DNA of 64,000 nucleotides. Source: Belliella alkalica (GTDB lineage: Bacteria; Bacteroidota; Bacteroidia; Cytophagales; Cyclobacteriaceae). The DNA is taken from assembly GCF_022549785.1 (NCBI RefSeq), contig NZ_JAKZGO010000003.1:196167-260166 (forward strand). Reading direction: 5' to 3'. The notes under the pieces were generated by a model. That model was not told where the DNA came from, made no database searches, and saw nothing but the letters and a program-made list of their open reading frames with translations. Both the position numbers and the translations under genes were made by a program. Shown one piece after another: positions 16,808 to 27,577 of this stretch (position 1 is the first letter of the stretch; each line of letters begins with the position of its first letter).

Positions 16808-18490
16808 ATGATAAGAGGAGCAGATATCGTAGTGAGATCATTGATAGCCGAAAATGCCAAGCATATTTTTGGGTATCCAGGAGGGGCGATTATGCCTGTG
16901 TATGATGCGCTTTATGATTATAGTGATCAGATTAGACATGTTTTGACACGACATGAGCAAGGGGCAATCCATGCCGCTCAAGGATATGCGCGTGTCTCTG
17001 GGCAAGTCGGTGTGGCCTTGGCAACTTCAGGCCCTGGTGCTACCAATTTGATAACAGGCCTTGCTGATGCCATGATTGACAGTACGCCTTTGGTCTGTAT
17101 TACAGGTCAAGTTGCTGCACATTTGCTGGGTACTGATGCTTTTCAAGAAACGGACGTGGTCGGAATTTCAATGCCTGTGACAAAGTGGAATATTCAGGTC
17201 AGAAGAGCCGAAGATATTGCTCCGGCTATCGCAAAAGGCTTTCATATCGCAAGATCTGGTCGTCCAGGACCAGTTTTGATTGACATCACAAAAAATGCAC
17301 AGACTGAAGCTGGAGAGTTTAATTATGTGCCTTGTCTAAGTATCAGATCCTACAGGCCATATTTTGAAGTCAAGAAAGATGAGGTGCAAAAAGCAGCTGA
17401 ATTGATCAATGCTGCAAAAAGACCTTATGTATTATATGGACAAGGTGTTGTCATTGGAAAAGCAGAGGCAGAGTTAAAAGCATTTTTGGACAAAACTGGA
17501 ATTCCTGCAGCATGTACTTTATTGGGTTCTGGAGCACTATCAGAAGAGCACCCTTCTTACGTTGGTAAGCTTGGTATGCATGGAAACTATGCTCCAAATA
17601 TGCTGACAAATCAATGTGATGTGCTGATAGCTATCGGAATGCGCTTTGATGACCGTGTTACTGGTGATCTCAAACGCTATGCGAAGCAAGCGAAAGTGGT
17701 CCACTTGGAACTTGATCCAGCAGAGATCAATAAAAATGTATTTGCTGACGCACCTGTTTTGGGAGATTGTAAACAAAGCTTAAGTATGCTAAATCAGGCA
17801 GTGAATCCAAACAGCCATGAAGAGTGGATGTCAAAATTCAAAGAACTGGAGTTGCTAGAAAGAGAATCTGTAATCGCCAATGACCTGTCACCGACGAAAG
17901 TAGGGTTGACAATGGGTGAGGTGATCAGATTTATCAATCAATATAAAGCTGACGATGCTATTTTGGTAACGGATGTTGGACAGCATCAGATGATCGCATG
18001 GAGGTATTTTGATTACAAAACTTCCAAAACACAAGTAACTTCCGGTGGACTGGGTACTATGGGATTTGCCCTTCCAGCAGCATTGGGAGCTCAGATGTAC
18101 GATTACAGCCGTCAGGTGATCTGTGTGGTCGGTGACGGGGGAATCCAAATGACAATCCAAGAGCTAGGGACTATCATGCAGACCAAAGCTCCTGTGAAGG
18201 TAGTGTTATTGAATAATAACTTCCTTGGGATGGTAAGACAATGGCAGCAGATGTTCTTTGATAGAAGGTATTCATTCACAGAACTGGACAATCCTGATTT
18301 TATCAAACTAGCGGAAGCATACAGCATCAAAGCTACAAAGGTTTCTGAGAGAGAGGGGTTAAGTGAAGCAGTAGCAGATATGCTGATGCATGATGGACCA
18401 TATTTCTTGGAAGTTGTGGTAGAAAAAGAGGATAATGTATTCCCGATGATCGCTACGGGTTGTTCGGTAGAAGAGGTAAGACTAAGCTAA
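16808..18490 (+). CDS. ilvB: Acetolactate synthase, large (catalytic) subunit
   Basis: A 560-residue ThDP-dependent enzyme. It condenses two pyruvates to acetolactate, or pyruvate and 2-oxobutyrate to acetohydroxybutyrate. The ThDP-activating glutamate is in HEQGAIHAAQGYARVSG. The FAD/middle domain contains RFDDRVTGD, and the ThDP/Mg motif is GDGGIQMTIQELGTIMQT with NNNFLGMVRQWQ. It starts with GADIVVRSLIAENAKHIFGY, as expected. The regulatory subunit follows after 14 bases. It makes a complete AHAS with IlvN. Confidence 0.96.
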   Translation: MIRGADIVVRSLIAENAKHIFGYPGGAIMPVYDALYDYSDQIRHVLTRHEQGAIHAAQGYARVSGQVGVALATSGPGATNLITGLADAMIDSTPLVCITGQVAAHLLGTDAFQETDVVGISMPVTKWNIQVRRAEDIAPAIAKGFHIARSGRPGPVLIDITKNAQTEAGEFNYVPCLSIRSYRPYFEVKKDEVQKAAELINAAKRPYVLYGQGVVIGKAEAELKAFLDKTGIPAACTLLGSGALSEEHPSYVGKLGMHGNYAPNMLTNQCDVLIAIGMRFDDRVTGDLKRYAKQAKVVHLELDPAEINKNVFADAPVLGDCKQSLSMLNQAVNPNSHEEWMSKFKELELLERESVIANDLSPTKVGLTMGEVIRFINQYKADDAILVTDVGQHQMIAWRYFDYKTSKTQVTSGGLGTMGFALPAALGAQMYDYSRQVICVVGDGGIQMTIQELGTIMQTKAPVKVVLLNNNFLGMVRQWQQMFFDRRYSFTELDNPDFIKLAEAYSIKATKVSEREGLSEAVADMLMHDGPYFLEVVVEKEDNVFPMIATGCSVEEVRLS

Positions 18491-18504
18491 ATCGAAGAGA
18501 ATTT

Positions 18505-19017
18505 ATGAACCGTTATACCATACTTATTTATACAGAGAATTTTATCGGTATCCTCAATAGGATCACGATCATTTTCACCAGAAGAGGCATCAATATTGAT
18601 GCGCTCACCGCTTCCGAAAGCCGCTTGGATGGGATCCATAAGATCACCATCGAGTGTACTGTGACAGAAGAGCAGATTATCCAATTGGTAAAGCAAATAG
18701 AAAAAATCACAGATGTGATCAAAGCTTATTACTTCATGGATAGTGAGGTTGTCTATCAAGAAATTGCGCTTTACAAGCTTCCAATTGACAGCTTGGATGC
18801 AAGTCTTGAAAAAGTAATCAGACAATATAATGCCCACATCATTGCAGCAGAGAAGGAATTTGTTGTGGTGGAATTTACAGGGCATAAAGAAGATACTCAG
18901 GCATTGTTGGAGACACTCAAGCCTTATAGCCTTCTTGAGTTTTCTAGGTCAGGCCGTGTAGCTATTGCCAAACCTAGATTTTCCGTATCAGAATATTTAA
19001 ATAATCAAACCTTATAA
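18505..19017 (+). CDS. ilvN: Acetolactate synthase, small (regulatory) subunit
   Basis: A 170-residue ACT-domain protein. It binds the catalytic subunit and confers feedback inhibition by branched-chain amino acids, usually valine. The first ACT domain occupies roughly residues 3-75 (YTILIYTENFIGILNRITII, then RRGINIDALTASES). The C-terminal half is the ALS_ss_C region. The ATG at 18505 is chosen over a frame-open upstream start at 18460, which would overlap ilvB and adds 15 residues of no family likeness. Confidence 0.94.
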   Translation: MNRYTILIYTENFIGILNRITIIFTRRGINIDALTASESRLDGIHKITIECTVTEEQIIQLVKQIEKITDVIKAYYFMDSEVVYQEIALYKLPIDSLDASLEKVIRQYNAHIIAAEKEFVVVEFTGHKEDTQALLETLKPYSLLEFSRSGRVAIAKPRFSVSEYLNNQTL

Positions 19018-19029
19018 AAACCAATAACT

Positions 19030-20073
19030 ATGAAACTGAAATTTGGATCAGTAGAAGAAAATGTAGTAACCAGAGAGGAATTTCCACTGGAGAAAGCTAG
19101 AGAAGTATTGAAGGATGAAGTGATCGCCGTATTGGGTTACGGAGTACAAGGTCCTGGTCAAGCATTGAACTTGAAGGACAATGGCTTCAATGTAATCGTG
19201 GGTCAGAGAAAAGATTCCAAGACTTGGGACAAAGCAGTTGCTGATGGCTGGGTTCCTGGAGAGACACTTTTCGAATTGGAAGAAGCTTGTGAAAAAGGCA
19301 CAATTCTTCAATTCTTACTTTCTGATGCAGGACAAATAGCGCTTTGGCCTACAGTGAAAAAACACCTTACTCCTGGAAAAGCATTGTATTTTTCTCATGG
19401 TTTCGGTGTGACTTACAAAGAAAAAACAGGTATCGTTCCCCCAGCTGATGTTGATGTGATTTTGGTTGCACCTAAAGGTTCTGGGACATCTTTGAGAAGA
19501 ATGTTTGTAGAAGGTAGAGGATTGAACTCTTCTTATGCCATCTTCCAAGACGGAACAGGTAGAGCAAAAGATAGAGTTGTAGCACTTGGAATCGGTGTAG
19601 GATCAGGTTACTTATTCGAGACTGATTTTTACAGAGAGGTTACATCTGATTTGACAGGTGAAAGAGGAACTTTGATGGGGGCTATTCAAGGAATCTTTGC
19701 TGCTCAGTATGAAGTGTTGAGAGCGAATGGTCACACTCCTTCTGAGGCTTTCAATGAGACTGTTGAAGAATTGACACAAAGTTTGATGCCATTGGTGGCA
19801 GAGAATGGAATGGATTGGATGTATGCCAACTGTTCTACTACTGCCCAAAGAGGTGCTTTGGACTGGTGGAAGCCTTTCAGAGATGCAACTAAGCCGGTAT
19901 TTGAAGAGCTTTATGATTCTGTAAAAACAGGTAAAGAAGCACAAAAATCAATTGATTCAAATAGCAAATCTGACTATAGAGTAAAATTAGAAGCTGAATT
20001 GAAAGAATTGAGAGATTCTGAAATGTGGCAAGCTGGCGCAACCGTCAGAAAATTAAGACCCGAAAATAACTGA
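19030..20073 (+). CDS. ilvC: Ketol-acid reductoisomerase (class I, short)
   Basis: A 347-residue NADPH enzyme converting acetolactate to dihydroxy-isovalerate by alkyl migration and reduction. The N-terminal Rossmann motif is [20 protein letters not shown], followed by [12 protein letters not shown], which shapes cofactor preference. The knotted C-terminal domain has the Mg-binding acidic residues in [11 protein letters not shown] and [10 protein letters not shown]. The size fits class I. It sits 12 bases after ilvN and 4 bases before leuA. Confidence 0.96.
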   Translation: MKLKFGSVEENVVTREEFPLEKAREVLKDEVIAVLGYGVQGPGQALNLKDNGFNVIVGQRKDSKTWDKAVADGWVPGETLFELEEACEKGTILQFLLSDAGQIALWPTVKKHLTPGKALYFSHGFGVTYKEKTGIVPPADVDVILVAPKGSGTSLRRMFVEGRGLNSSYAIFQDGTGRAKDRVVALGIGVGSGYLFETDFYREVTSDLTGERGTLMGAIQGIFAAQYEVLRANGHTPSEAFNETVEELTQSLMPLVAENGMDWMYANCSTTAQRGALDWWKPFRDATKPVFEELYDSVKTGKEAQKSIDSNSKSDYRVKLEAELKELRDSEMWQAGATVRKLRPENN

Positions 20074-20077
20074 TATT

Positions 20078-21589
20078 ATGAGTGAAAAGCTATGGATATT
20101 CGATACCACCCTTCGTGATGGGGAACAGGTACCGGGTTGTCAATTGAACACCCGAGAAAAGATCGTGGTCGCTAAGGCATTAGAAGAACTGGGAGTAGAT
20201 GTGATTGAAGCTGGGTTTCCAATATCCAGTCCAGGTGACTTCAATTCAGTTGTTGAAATTTCCAAAGCTGTATCAAATCCCATTATCTGCGCCCTTTCCA
20301 GAGCTGTGGAAAAGGATATTGATGTAGCTGCTGACGCGCTGAAATATGCAAAAAAAGGAAGGATTCACACCGGCATCGGTGTGTCTCCTTTTCATATACA
20401 ATACAAACTCAGATCTACTCCTGATGAAATCATTGAGCGGGCTGTAAGGGCGGTGAAATACGCCAAGCGTTATGTAGAAGATGTGGAATTTTATGCAGAA
20501 GATGCAGGTCGTGCCGAAAAAGATTTTTTAGCCAGAATATTGGAACAAGTCATCAAAGCCGGTGCTACTGTAGTCAATATTCCAGATACCACAGGTTATT
20601 GTCTTCCGGAACAATACGGAGCAATTATCAGGCATCTAAAAGAAAATGTTTCCAACATTGACAAAGCAATCATTGCTACCCATTGCCACAATGATCTTGG
20701 TATGGCGACAGCCAACACCATTTCTGGTGTTCAGAATGGAGCAAGACAAGTGGAGGTTACGATCAATGGGATAGGCGAAAGAGCTGGAAATACTTCCATG
20801 GAAGAAGTAGTCATGGCAATCAAATGTCACCATGATATTCCAATCCATACAAGCATTGTCACTCCGAAGATTTACGAGACCAGCAGGTTGATCTCCAAAT
20901 TGATGAATATGCCTGTTCAGCCAAACAAGGCCATTGTAGGAAGAAATGCCTTTGCACATTCATCAGGAATCCATCAGGATGGTGTGTTGAAGCACAGAGA
21001 GAATTATGAAATCATCGATCCTAAAGATGTTGGCGTTCATGAATCATCGATAGTATTGACAGCAAGAAGTGGAAGGGCAGCATTGAAGCACCATTTGGAT
21101 GCTTTGGGTGTAGTTTTGGAAGGTGAGGCTCTGAAAGAAGTTTATGAAGAATTTTTGGTGATGGCAGATTCCAAAAGGGATATCACACCAAAAGACCTAC
21201 TTTCATTGGTAGGGAAATATATGGACGAGTCTTCCTTTATCGAATTGGATAAAGTGAGTTACGAGTCAAATGGAGAAATCAAATCAACCGTTTCCCTAAA
21301 AATCGGTGATAAAATTGAAGTGGCATCTTCTACAGGAAATGGTCCAGTAGATGCAGTACTTAAAGCTATTGAGAAAATCGTAAAGCCTGATATTGAGCTT
21401 GAAGAGTTTCTCATCCAAGCTATTACGGCAGGAAGTGATGATGTAGCTAAAGTTCACATGAGAATCATGCAAGGAAAAATCCCTTACTATGGTTTTTCTT
21501 CCAATACAGATATCGTATTGGCTTCAGCACAGGCATTTGTAGATGCCTTGAATAAAATACCCGTCAAAAATAAAGTGACAGTAGCCTAA
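20078..21589 (+). CDS. leuA: 2-isopropylmalate synthase
   Basis: A 503-residue enzyme that condenses acetyl-CoA with 2-oxoisovalerate, the first step of leucine synthesis. It shows the DRE-TIM signature [14 protein letters not shown], the SPFHIQYKL substrate block, an FYAEDAGR block, and [13 protein letters not shown] with metal ligands. The C-terminal LeuA dimer domain, probably the leucine feedback site, covers about residues 370-500. It is distinct from the second LeuA-like protein at 24001-25629, which has a different substrate pocket. leuC follows after 2 bases. Confidence 0.95.
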   Translation: MSEKLWIFDTTLRDGEQVPGCQLNTREKIVVAKALEELGVDVIEAGFPISSPGDFNSVVEISKAVSNPIICALSRAVEKDIDVAADALKYAKKGRIHTGIGVSPFHIQYKLRSTPDEIIERAVRAVKYAKRYVEDVEFYAEDAGRAEKDFLARILEQVIKAGATVVNIPDTTGYCLPEQYGAIIRHLKENVSNIDKAIIATHCHNDLGMATANTISGVQNGARQVEVTINGIGERAGNTSMEEVVMAIKCHHDIPIHTSIVTPKIYETSRLISKLMNMPVQPNKAIVGRNAFAHSSGIHQDGVLKHRENYEIIDPKDVGVHESSIVLTARSGRAALKHHLDALGVVLEGEALKEVYEEFLVMADSKRDITPKDLLSLVGKYMDESSFIELDKVSYESNGEIKSTVSLKIGDKIEVASSTGNGPVDAVLKAIEKIVKPDIELEEFLIQAITAGSDDVAKVHMRIMQGKIPYYGFSSNTDIVLASAQAFVDALNKIPVKNKVTVA

Positions 21590-21591
21590 TT

Positions 21592-22992
21592 ATGGAAAAG
21601 AAAACATTATTTGATAAAATTTGGGATGCACATGTGGTCAAATCTGTCCCATCAGGACCGGATGTATTCTTCATTGATAAGCATTTTATCCATGAAGTAA
21701 CCAGCCCTGTTGCGTTTTTGAATTTGGAAAAACGTGGTGTAGGCGTCCTTCATCCGCAGAGGACAGTAGGTACTCCAGATCACAATGTGCCCACGGTGGA
21801 TCAAGATAAGACCATCAAAGACAAGCTTTCAAGAATGCAAGTAGAAAAGCTTCGTGAAAACTGCAAGAAGCATGGGATCGAATTGCATGACTTGGGTTCT
21901 GCCCACCATGGAATTGTCCATGTGATAGGTCCAGAGCTTGGGATTACCCAGCCAGGAATGACCATCGTTTGTGGAGATAGCCATACTTCTACACATGGGG
22001 CTTTTGGTGCCATCGCATTTGGTATTGGTACATCAGAAGTTGAAATGGTATTGGCTACGCAATGTATCATGCAGAGCAAGGCAAAGAAAATGCGCATCAC
22101 TGTCGATGGTGAGTTGAGTGCTGGTGTCACTTCTAAAGATATCATTCTATATATCATCGCTAAAATCTCTGCGGCAGGTGCTACTGGTTACTTTGTGGAA
22201 TATGCTGGCTCGGCAATCGAAAGCCTTAGCATGGAAGCAAGGATGACCATCTGCAACATGAGTATAGAAATGGGTGCCAGAGGAGGCCTAATCGCTCCTG
22301 ACGAAACTACTTTTGATTACCTAAAAGGAAAACAATATTCTCCAAAAGGAGAAGAATGGGACAAAGCAGTGTCTTATTGGAAGTCTTTGAAAACTGACGA
22401 TGGAGCTGTTTTCGATAAAGAATATCATTTTGATGCAGCGGATATTGAGCCAATGATTACTTATGGTACCAATCCAGGTATGGGTATCAAAGTCAAAGGA
22501 AATATCCCAAGCACCGAAGGTATGGAAGGTAGCAACAAAACTTCCTACTTGAAGTCATTGGATTACATGGGATTTGCTCCAGGTGAAGCGATCCAAGGAA
22601 AGAAAGTGGATTTTGTCTTTGTAGGAAGCTGTACCAATGGCCGAATTGAAGATATCAGATCAGTTGCCAATTATGTAAAGGGTAAGAAAAAGGCGGATAA
22701 CATTACCGCTTGGATCGTTCCGGGATCTAGGGAAGTAGAGAAAATGGCTCACGAAGAAGGCTTGGTGAAAATCTTGGAAGAAGCAGGATTTGAGTTGAGA
22801 CAACCGGGTTGTTCTGCTTGTTTGGCGATGAATGATGATAAGATTCCTTCAGGGAAATACGCTGTCTCCACTTCAAACAGAAACTTTGAAGGAAGACAAG
22901 GGCCAGGAGCCAGAACTATGCTCGCCAGTCCATTGACTGTAGCAGCAGTAGCTGTTAAAGGTGAAATATGTGACCCTAGAGAGATCTTTTAA
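21592..22992 (+). CDS. leuC: 3-isopropylmalate dehydratase, large subunit
   Basis: A 466-residue aconitase-family subunit binding a 4Fe-4S cluster. With LeuD it isomerises 2- to 3-isopropylmalate; if the cimA-like gene is real it also handles citramalate. Conserved blocks are [37 protein letters not shown], the cluster cysteine in [11 protein letters not shown] and [12 protein letters not shown] with two more cysteines. The length and block order are normal. It is followed by leuD 19 bases later. Confidence 0.96.
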   Translation: MEKKTLFDKIWDAHVVKSVPSGPDVFFIDKHFIHEVTSPVAFLNLEKRGVGVLHPQRTVGTPDHNVPTVDQDKTIKDKLSRMQVEKLRENCKKHGIELHDLGSAHHGIVHVIGPELGITQPGMTIVCGDSHTSTHGAFGAIAFGIGTSEVEMVLATQCIMQSKAKKMRITVDGELSAGVTSKDIILYIIAKISAAGATGYFVEYAGSAIESLSMEARMTICNMSIEMGARGGLIAPDETTFDYLKGKQYSPKGEEWDKAVSYWKSLKTDDGAVFDKEYHFDAADIEPMITYGTNPGMGIKVKGNIPSTEGMEGSNKTSYLKSLDYMGFAPGEAIQGKKVDFVFVGSCTNGRIEDIRSVANYVKGKKKADNITAWIVPGSREVEKMAHEEGLVKILEEAGFELRQPGCSACLAMNDDKIPSGKYAVSTSNRNFEGRQGPGARTMLASPLTVAAVAVKGEICDPREIF

Positions 22993-23011
22993 TTCTTAAA
23001 AAAAGGAAAAA

Positions 23012-23605
23012 ATGGCTTACGATAAATTTAATGTGTTGACTTCAACAGTTGTCCCGCTTCCTACCGAAAATGTGGATACAGATCAAATCATCCCTGCAAG
23101 GTTCTTGAAAGCAACTGAGCGGGAAGGTTTCGGAGACAATCTTTTTAGAGACTGGAGATATGACGTAGAAGGCAACCCAAAAAAGGATTTTGTACTCAAT
23201 GATTCTACTTACACTGGGAAAATACTCCTTGCAGGCAGAAACTTTGGTTCTGGCTCGAGTAGAGAACATGCCGTTTGGGCATTGTATGATTATGGGTTCA
23301 GATGTGTGGTATCTAGCTTCTTTGCTGATATCTTCAAAAACAACTGTCTGAACATCGGAGTACTTCCAGTGACTATCAGTCCAGAGTTTGCAGACGTATT
23401 GTTTGCAGCAGTTGAAGCTGATCCGAGTACAGAAGTAGAAGTGGATATTGATACACAAAAGATCACCTTGCTCAGTACAGGTCAATCAGAATCTTTTGAT
23501 ATCAATGCCTACAAAAAAGAGAACATGAAAAATGGCTTTGATGATATTGATTATCTTTTGAACCTAAAAGGGGAAATAGAAGAATTTGAGAAAGGAAGAG
23601 CTTAG
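23012..23605 (+). CDS. leuD: 3-isopropylmalate dehydratase, small subunit
   Basis: A 197-residue swivel subunit that completes the isomerase with LeuC. It contains PLPTENVDTDQIIPARFLKA, the arginine/substrate block GRNFGSGSSREHAVWAL, and VSSFFADIFKNNCLNIGVLP. It is preceded by a purine-rich site (AAAAAAAGGAAAAA). The last residues are acidic. A repeat-bounded gap of about 395 bases separates it from the next gene, which may reduce or change co-transcription. Confidence 0.95.
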   Translation: MAYDKFNVLTSTVVPLPTENVDTDQIIPARFLKATEREGFGDNLFRDWRYDVEGNPKKDFVLNDSTYTGKILLAGRNFGSGSSREHAVWALYDYGFRCVVSSFFADIFKNNCLNIGVLPVTISPEFADVLFAAVEADPSTEVEVDIDTQKITLLSTGQSESFDINAYKKENMKNGFDDIDYLLNLKGEIEEFEKGRA

Positions 23606-23957
23606 AAAGGATGAAGGCTGAGGGATGAAGTAAGAAAGATGGAAGATTGAATAACCAAAAAATAGGTTATCAATGGAGGAAGGGAAAAGAACAAGGAAGT
23701 GAATCGAAATCTTTTATCTTATCTCGATATGATATTTAGATTAGAAAAATACAACCCCGAAGAGCTTGTTCCGAAAATCGGGAGGTTATACTATGATTAG
23801 CCTAGGGTTGCAACCCTGGGATTGAGTTGATATCATCGGACAGCAACCCCGAAGTGGGTTGAATTTGAAATGCTTGCAAATCATAAACATAGTGTGAAAT
23901 ACCAAAGTCTGTCAAACATCAAATTTTCATCCTTCAAACTTCATCCTTCATCCTTTC
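23605..23957. repeat. Inverted-repeat-bounded insert between leuD and the cimA-like gene
   Basis: GAAAGGATGAAGG and GGATGAAG, at 23605-23630, face CTTCATCCTTCATCCTTTC at 23939-23957 in inverted orientation. Inside are a 20-base near-palindrome, CCTAGGGTTGCAACCCTGGG (23801-23820), and a hairpin CAACCC/GGGTTG (23844-23861). No open frame is present, so this looks like a small non-coding element or a dispersed repeat. It lies inside an otherwise compact operon. Confidence 0.6.
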
Positions 23958-24000
23958 AAAATCTCATGTCTAAAATCTACCCTCTACAATCAAAAATAAA

Positions 24001-25629
24001 ATGGGAACACATAGGAAAATAGAAATCATGGACACCACGCTGAGGGATGGAGAGCAGACCTCAGGAGTCTCTTTTCTTCCTTCTGAAAAACTCCAGATAG
24101 CCAAGTTGCTGTTGGAGGAACTGAAGGTGGATAGGATAGAAGTGGCATCTGCCCGGGTTTCTGAGGGAGAGATGGAGGGTGTCAAAAAAATTACCCAATG
24201 GGCTGCAGAGAAAGGTTATTTGGATAAAGTTGAAGTTTTGGCTTTTGTAGATACGCCTGCATCTATCAATTGGATGGTGGAAGCAGGTGCCAAAGTCATG
24301 AACCTTCTCACAAAAGGATCATTGAATCATTTAACCCATCAACTCAAAAAAACTCCTGATCAGCATTTTGAAGATATCAGAGCTTGTGTCAAATATGCAC
24401 GTAGCAAAGGTATAACTGTCAATGTCTATTTGGAAGATTGGAGTAATGGGATGCGAAACTCCATGGATTACACCATGGATTTAATTAGCTTTTTGAATGA
24501 AATCAGAGTGCGTAGGATTATGCTTCCCGATACTTTGGGTCTTTTGCATCCTAGGGAAGTTTCCCATTTCGTAAAACTGATTACAACAGAATTCCCTGAT
24601 TGCCATTTTGATTTTCATGCACACAATGACTACGACCTTTCTGTAGCAAATGTACTGGAGGCGATTTACAATGGAATTGCGGGAATTCATACCACTGTCA
24701 ATGGACTCGGTGAAAGAGCTGGAAATGCTCCTTTGGAATCTGTAATTGCAGTTTTGAAGGATTTTACCGATTACAGGATTGGCCTCAACGAAAATAAGAT
24801 CTACCGTGTAAGCAAACTCGTAGAGCAGTTTTCCGGCCAACATATTCCTGCTAATAAGCCAGTGGTGGGAGAGAATGTCTTTACACAAACTGCAGGAATC
24901 CACGCAGATGGTGACAATAAAAAGAACCTTTATTTCAATGACTTGCTTCCTGAGAGATTTGGAAGACAAAGAAAATATGCGCTTGGAAAGACTTCTGGAA
25001 AGGCCAACATCCTCAAAAACCTTCAGGAATTGGGGATTTCCCTTGAGAAGGATGAGTTGACCAAAGTGACACAAAAAATCATTGAACTTGGGGATAGAAA
25101 AGAACGAGTGACCACTGAAGATTTGCCGTATATCATTTCAGATGTATTGCAAAACAATTCGATCACCAAAGATATCTTTATCGAGGGATATCACATGACC
25201 CACTCTAGGGGCTTGAAGCCTACAGTGCAGTTGAAAATGAGTATCCATGGCAAGTCTTTTGAAGAGCATTCTTCGGGAGATGGTCAGTACGATGCATTTA
25301 TGCGTGCATTGGTGAAGATCTATAAATCTCAAGGAATGCAGTTGCCGAAGTTGACTGATTACCATGTGTCCATACCTCCAGGAGGAAAAACAGATGCTTT
25401 CGTAGAGACTGTGATTACATGGGACTATGGAAGGATTTTCAAAACCAAAGGCTTGGATTCGGATCAGACAGTAGCTGCGATGATGGCTACTGAGAAAATG
25501 TTGAACATAATTGATAAAATGCATAAAAATCCTTCTGATAAAGCAATTTTTCAGGAGTTGAAAAATCAAAACCCAGAACAAGACAAAGAGAATTTCTATG
25601 GAAATGAATATAGCACTACTGCCAGGTGA
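24001..25629 (+). CDS. cimA: Probable (R)-citramalate synthase (LeuA-family), Leptospira-type
   Basis: A 542-residue DRE-TIM enzyme with C-terminal LeuA-type regulatory domain. Catalytic Arg15-Asp16 is in [15 protein letters not shown] and the metal site in [14 protein letters not shown]. The substrate pocket differs from the true LeuA at 20078: it has [11 protein letters not shown] (Leu102, Leu103) and [10 protein letters not shown] (Tyr143) where LeuA has SPFHIQ and FYAEDAG. As I remember them, these are the pyruvate-binding positions of Leptospira citramalate synthase, to which the whole sequence is very similar. It could make 2-oxobutyrate for isoleucine without threonine deaminase, using LeuCD and LeuB. 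It could still be a second isopropylmalate synthase. Its end overlaps leuB by 32 bases. Confidence 0.75.
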   Translation: MGTHRKIEIMDTTLRDGEQTSGVSFLPSEKLQIAKLLLEELKVDRIEVASARVSEGEMEGVKKITQWAAEKGYLDKVEVLAFVDTPASINWMVEAGAKVMNLLTKGSLNHLTHQLKKTPDQHFEDIRACVKYARSKGITVNVYLEDWSNGMRNSMDYTMDLISFLNEIRVRRIMLPDTLGLLHPREVSHFVKLITTEFPDCHFDFHAHNDYDLSVANVLEAIYNGIAGIHTTVNGLGERAGNAPLESVIAVLKDFTDYRIGLNENKIYRVSKLVEQFSGQHIPANKPVVGENVFTQTAGIHADGDNKKNLYFNDLLPERFGRQRKYALGKTSGKANILKNLQELGISLEKDELTKVTQKIIELGDRKERVTTEDLPYIISDVLQNNSITKDIFIEGYHMTHSRGLKPTVQLKMSIHGKSFEEHSSGDGQYDAFMRALVKIYKSQGMQLPKLTDYHVSIPPGGKTDAFVETVITWDYGRIFKTKGLDSDQTVAAMMATEKMLNIIDKMHKNPSDKAIFQELKNQNPEQDKENFYGNEYSTTAR

Positions 25630-26659
25630 TGGCATAGGACCTGAGGTAATTGCTCAGGCAGTAAAAGTGGTCAAAGCTGTAGGTAAGAAGTTTGGCCATA
25701 CAATCAATTTCGAAGAAGCACCAGTTGGGGCGGCAGCAATAGACTTGACTGGCAACCCATATCCAGATGCTACCCACGATGTTTGTCTAAGAGCAGACGC
25801 GGTGCTTTTTGGAGCTATCGGAGATCCCAAGTATGACAATGATCCCAAAGCCAAAGTAAGGCCAGAGCAAGGTCTTTTGGAAATGAGGAGGAAATTGGGA
25901 CTTTTTGCCAATGTACGTCCTACTTTCACATTCCCTTCTTTGATTCACAAATCTCCATTGAAACTCGAAAGGGTGGAGGGAGTAGATTTTGTTTTCTTCA
26001 GAGAACTGACTGGAGGGATTTATTTTGGTGAGCCAAGAGGAAGAAACGAGCAAGGAACCAAGGCATTTGACACAAATGTCTATACCAAAGAAGAAATCAC
26101 GAGATTGGCTCGAATGGGTTTCGAAGCTGCGCAAAAAAGAAGGAAACTGTTGACTTGTGTAGATAAGGCTAATGTATTGGCTACTTCGAGATTGTGGAGA
26201 GAGACTGTACAAGAACTTGCTCCAGAATACCCTGATGTCAAAGTAGAATATGAATTTGTGGATGCAGTTGCTATGCGCTTGATCCAATGGCCAAAAGCTT
26301 ACGATGTTTTGATTACAGAAAACCTATTTGGTGATATTTTGACTGATGAAGCTTCGGTGATTTCGGGCTCTATGGGCTTGATGCCATCAGCTTCGGTTGG
26401 TACTGAGAACAAATTGTTTGAGCCAATTCACGGTTCTTACCCGCAAGCAGCAGGAAAAGACATCGCCAATCCATTGGCAACAGTGCTTTCGGCAGCAATG
26501 ATGTTCGAGTATGCTTTTGATATGAAAGCAGAAGCGCAAGCTATTTCTGATGTAGTCAATAAATCCTTGGCAGAAGGAATCGTAACAGAAGATATCGCCG
26601 AAGGATCCAAAGCCTACAAGACTTCAGAAGTAGGGGATTGGTTGGCGGAGAATCTATGA
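25598..26659 (+). CDS. leuB: 3-isopropylmalate dehydrogenase
   Basis: A 353-residue NAD-dependent beta-decarboxylating dehydrogenase, the third leucine step, and the 3-methylmalate step if citramalate is used. It has [11 protein letters not shown] at the start, [16 protein letters not shown] with the substrate residues, TCVDKANVL, and [12 protein letters not shown] with the Mg aspartates. The length is normal. ATGs at 25598 and 25604 are two codons apart. It overlaps the preceding gene and is the last operon gene, followed by a terminator. Confidence 0.96.
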   Translation: MEMNIALLPGDGIGPEVIAQAVKVVKAVGKKFGHTINFEEAPVGAAAIDLTGNPYPDATHDVCLRADAVLFGAIGDPKYDNDPKAKVRPEQGLLEMRRKLGLFANVRPTFTFPSLIHKSPLKLERVEGVDFVFFRELTGGIYFGEPRGRNEQGTKAFDTNVYTKEEITRLARMGFEAAQKRRKLLTCVDKANVLATSRLWRETVQELAPEYPDVKVEYEFVDAVAMRLIQWPKAYDVLITENLFGDILTDEASVISGSMGLMPSASVGTENKLFEPIHGSYPQAAGKDIANPLATVLSAAMMFEYAFDMKAEAQAISDVVNKSLAEGIVTEDIAEGSKAYKTSEVGDWLAENL

Positions 26660-26681
26660 TTTTGAAAAAGGATAAGTCGTT

Positions 26682-26713
26682 AAAAACCCACTTTGAGAGA
26701 AGTGGGTTTTTTT
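26682..26713 (+). terminator. Rho-independent terminator after leuB
   Basis: AAAAACCCACTT (26682-26693) pairs exactly with AAGTGGGTTTTT (26700-26711) around a 6-base loop TGAGAG. The right arm runs into a stretch of T. It ends the ilv-leu operon. Confidence 0.95.
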
Positions 26714-26777
26714 CTTATCATCATTCACTGAAGTTCTTTTTGATATAAGTGTAAATATTTTTGCAGAAATATTATTT

Positions 26778-27375
26778 TCATAATGCTTCTTTTTGCCATT
26801 CTAAAAAGTGATTATTTTCATCTGACGGAATACCAATGTATTGAATTGGAATTGATGGGTATTTTCTAAAAAGTAATTCTAATTTTTCTTTAAGACTGTT
26901 ATTTGGATTTACTTTTCTTAAAAAATACTTCAGGTCTCCTTGCAGTTTTTGCCTTTGAAATAATTGCTTGGAAATCAGAATACGGATCAAATTGATAGCC
27001 TACTTTATTATAAAATGGTTTTACAAACAAGGATTGATTATCCTGCCAATGACTATCATTGTATTGAGTAGCCATACAATAAATAAATTGTGTTCGGATA
27101 GCAATCTCTATTCTTTCGATACAGTCAAAAACTAAAATCCGTAACTCTCTATCAAAGGAATAAGTATCAACAATCTGTTCAAAGGTTGTTCCATTATCAA
27201 AATGATCCTTTACTTTTTGATAGGGTAAGAAGTAGGCACTTAATCGATAATAACTTATTTGCCCTAAGTAGTGGAGCGCCGACTCATCTTCGATTACAGT
27301 AAGGTTTCTATTCTTTAGTTTCTTTAGTTGTTGTTCTAAAGTCAAAGGTGTTTTGGTATATCTCCTTTTTTTCAT
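26778..27375 (-). pseudogene. Abi_2/AbiF-like abortive-infection gene with internal deletion and frameshift
   Basis: The start, MKKRRYTKTPLTLEQQLKKL, the YYRLSAYFLPYQ block and the SFDRELRILVFDCIERIEIA block fit the Abi_2 family. The first frame ends soon after PEVFFKK (stop near 26899). The C-terminal part, VNPNNSLKEKLELLFRKYPS and IPIQYIGIPSDE, continues in another frame. The join is near 26915. About 100 residues of the usual family length are missing, including the stretch where I would expect an RNxCAHH-like HEPN motif. It should be inactive. The usual partner of this family is a noncoding RNA upstream; see the candidate at 27391-27445. Confidence 0.8.
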
Positions 27376-27390
27376 AAGCGCTTTAAAAAG

Positions 27391-27445
27391 AAAAACCCCC
27401 CAAGTGTGCTACATAAGTAAGCCTGGAGGGTGTATTATCGTGTTG
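27391..27445 (-). ncRNA. Candidate AbiF-type structured RNA upstream of the Abi gene
   Basis: On the minus strand CCCTCCA (27430-27424) pairs with TGGGGGG (27402-27396), with one wobble, and then five U (27395-27391) follow. Inside is a smaller hairpin, GCTTAC with GTAGC. It lies 16 bases upstream of the Abi start. The abiF RNA motif is known to precede AbiF/Abi_2 genes and act as an RNA antitoxin. I did not match the consensus base for base, so the identity is tentative. The gap 27446-27577 has no other recognisable element. Confidence 0.5.
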
Positions 27446-27577
27446 AGAAGAGTTTATTTATTAAAAAAATTCACTTCCTACATAATTTCATTATTCATTA
27501 TGAATTCAAAATTACCACTTTTACCAAATCATCAATAAAATAACAATATTTTATCTGTTCAACTGTTTCAATTCGAA

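Noticed and set aside
21801-22157. Minus-strand frame inside leuC
   Set aside because: It is antisense to a well-conserved aconitase-family gene, and its peptide resembles no known family.
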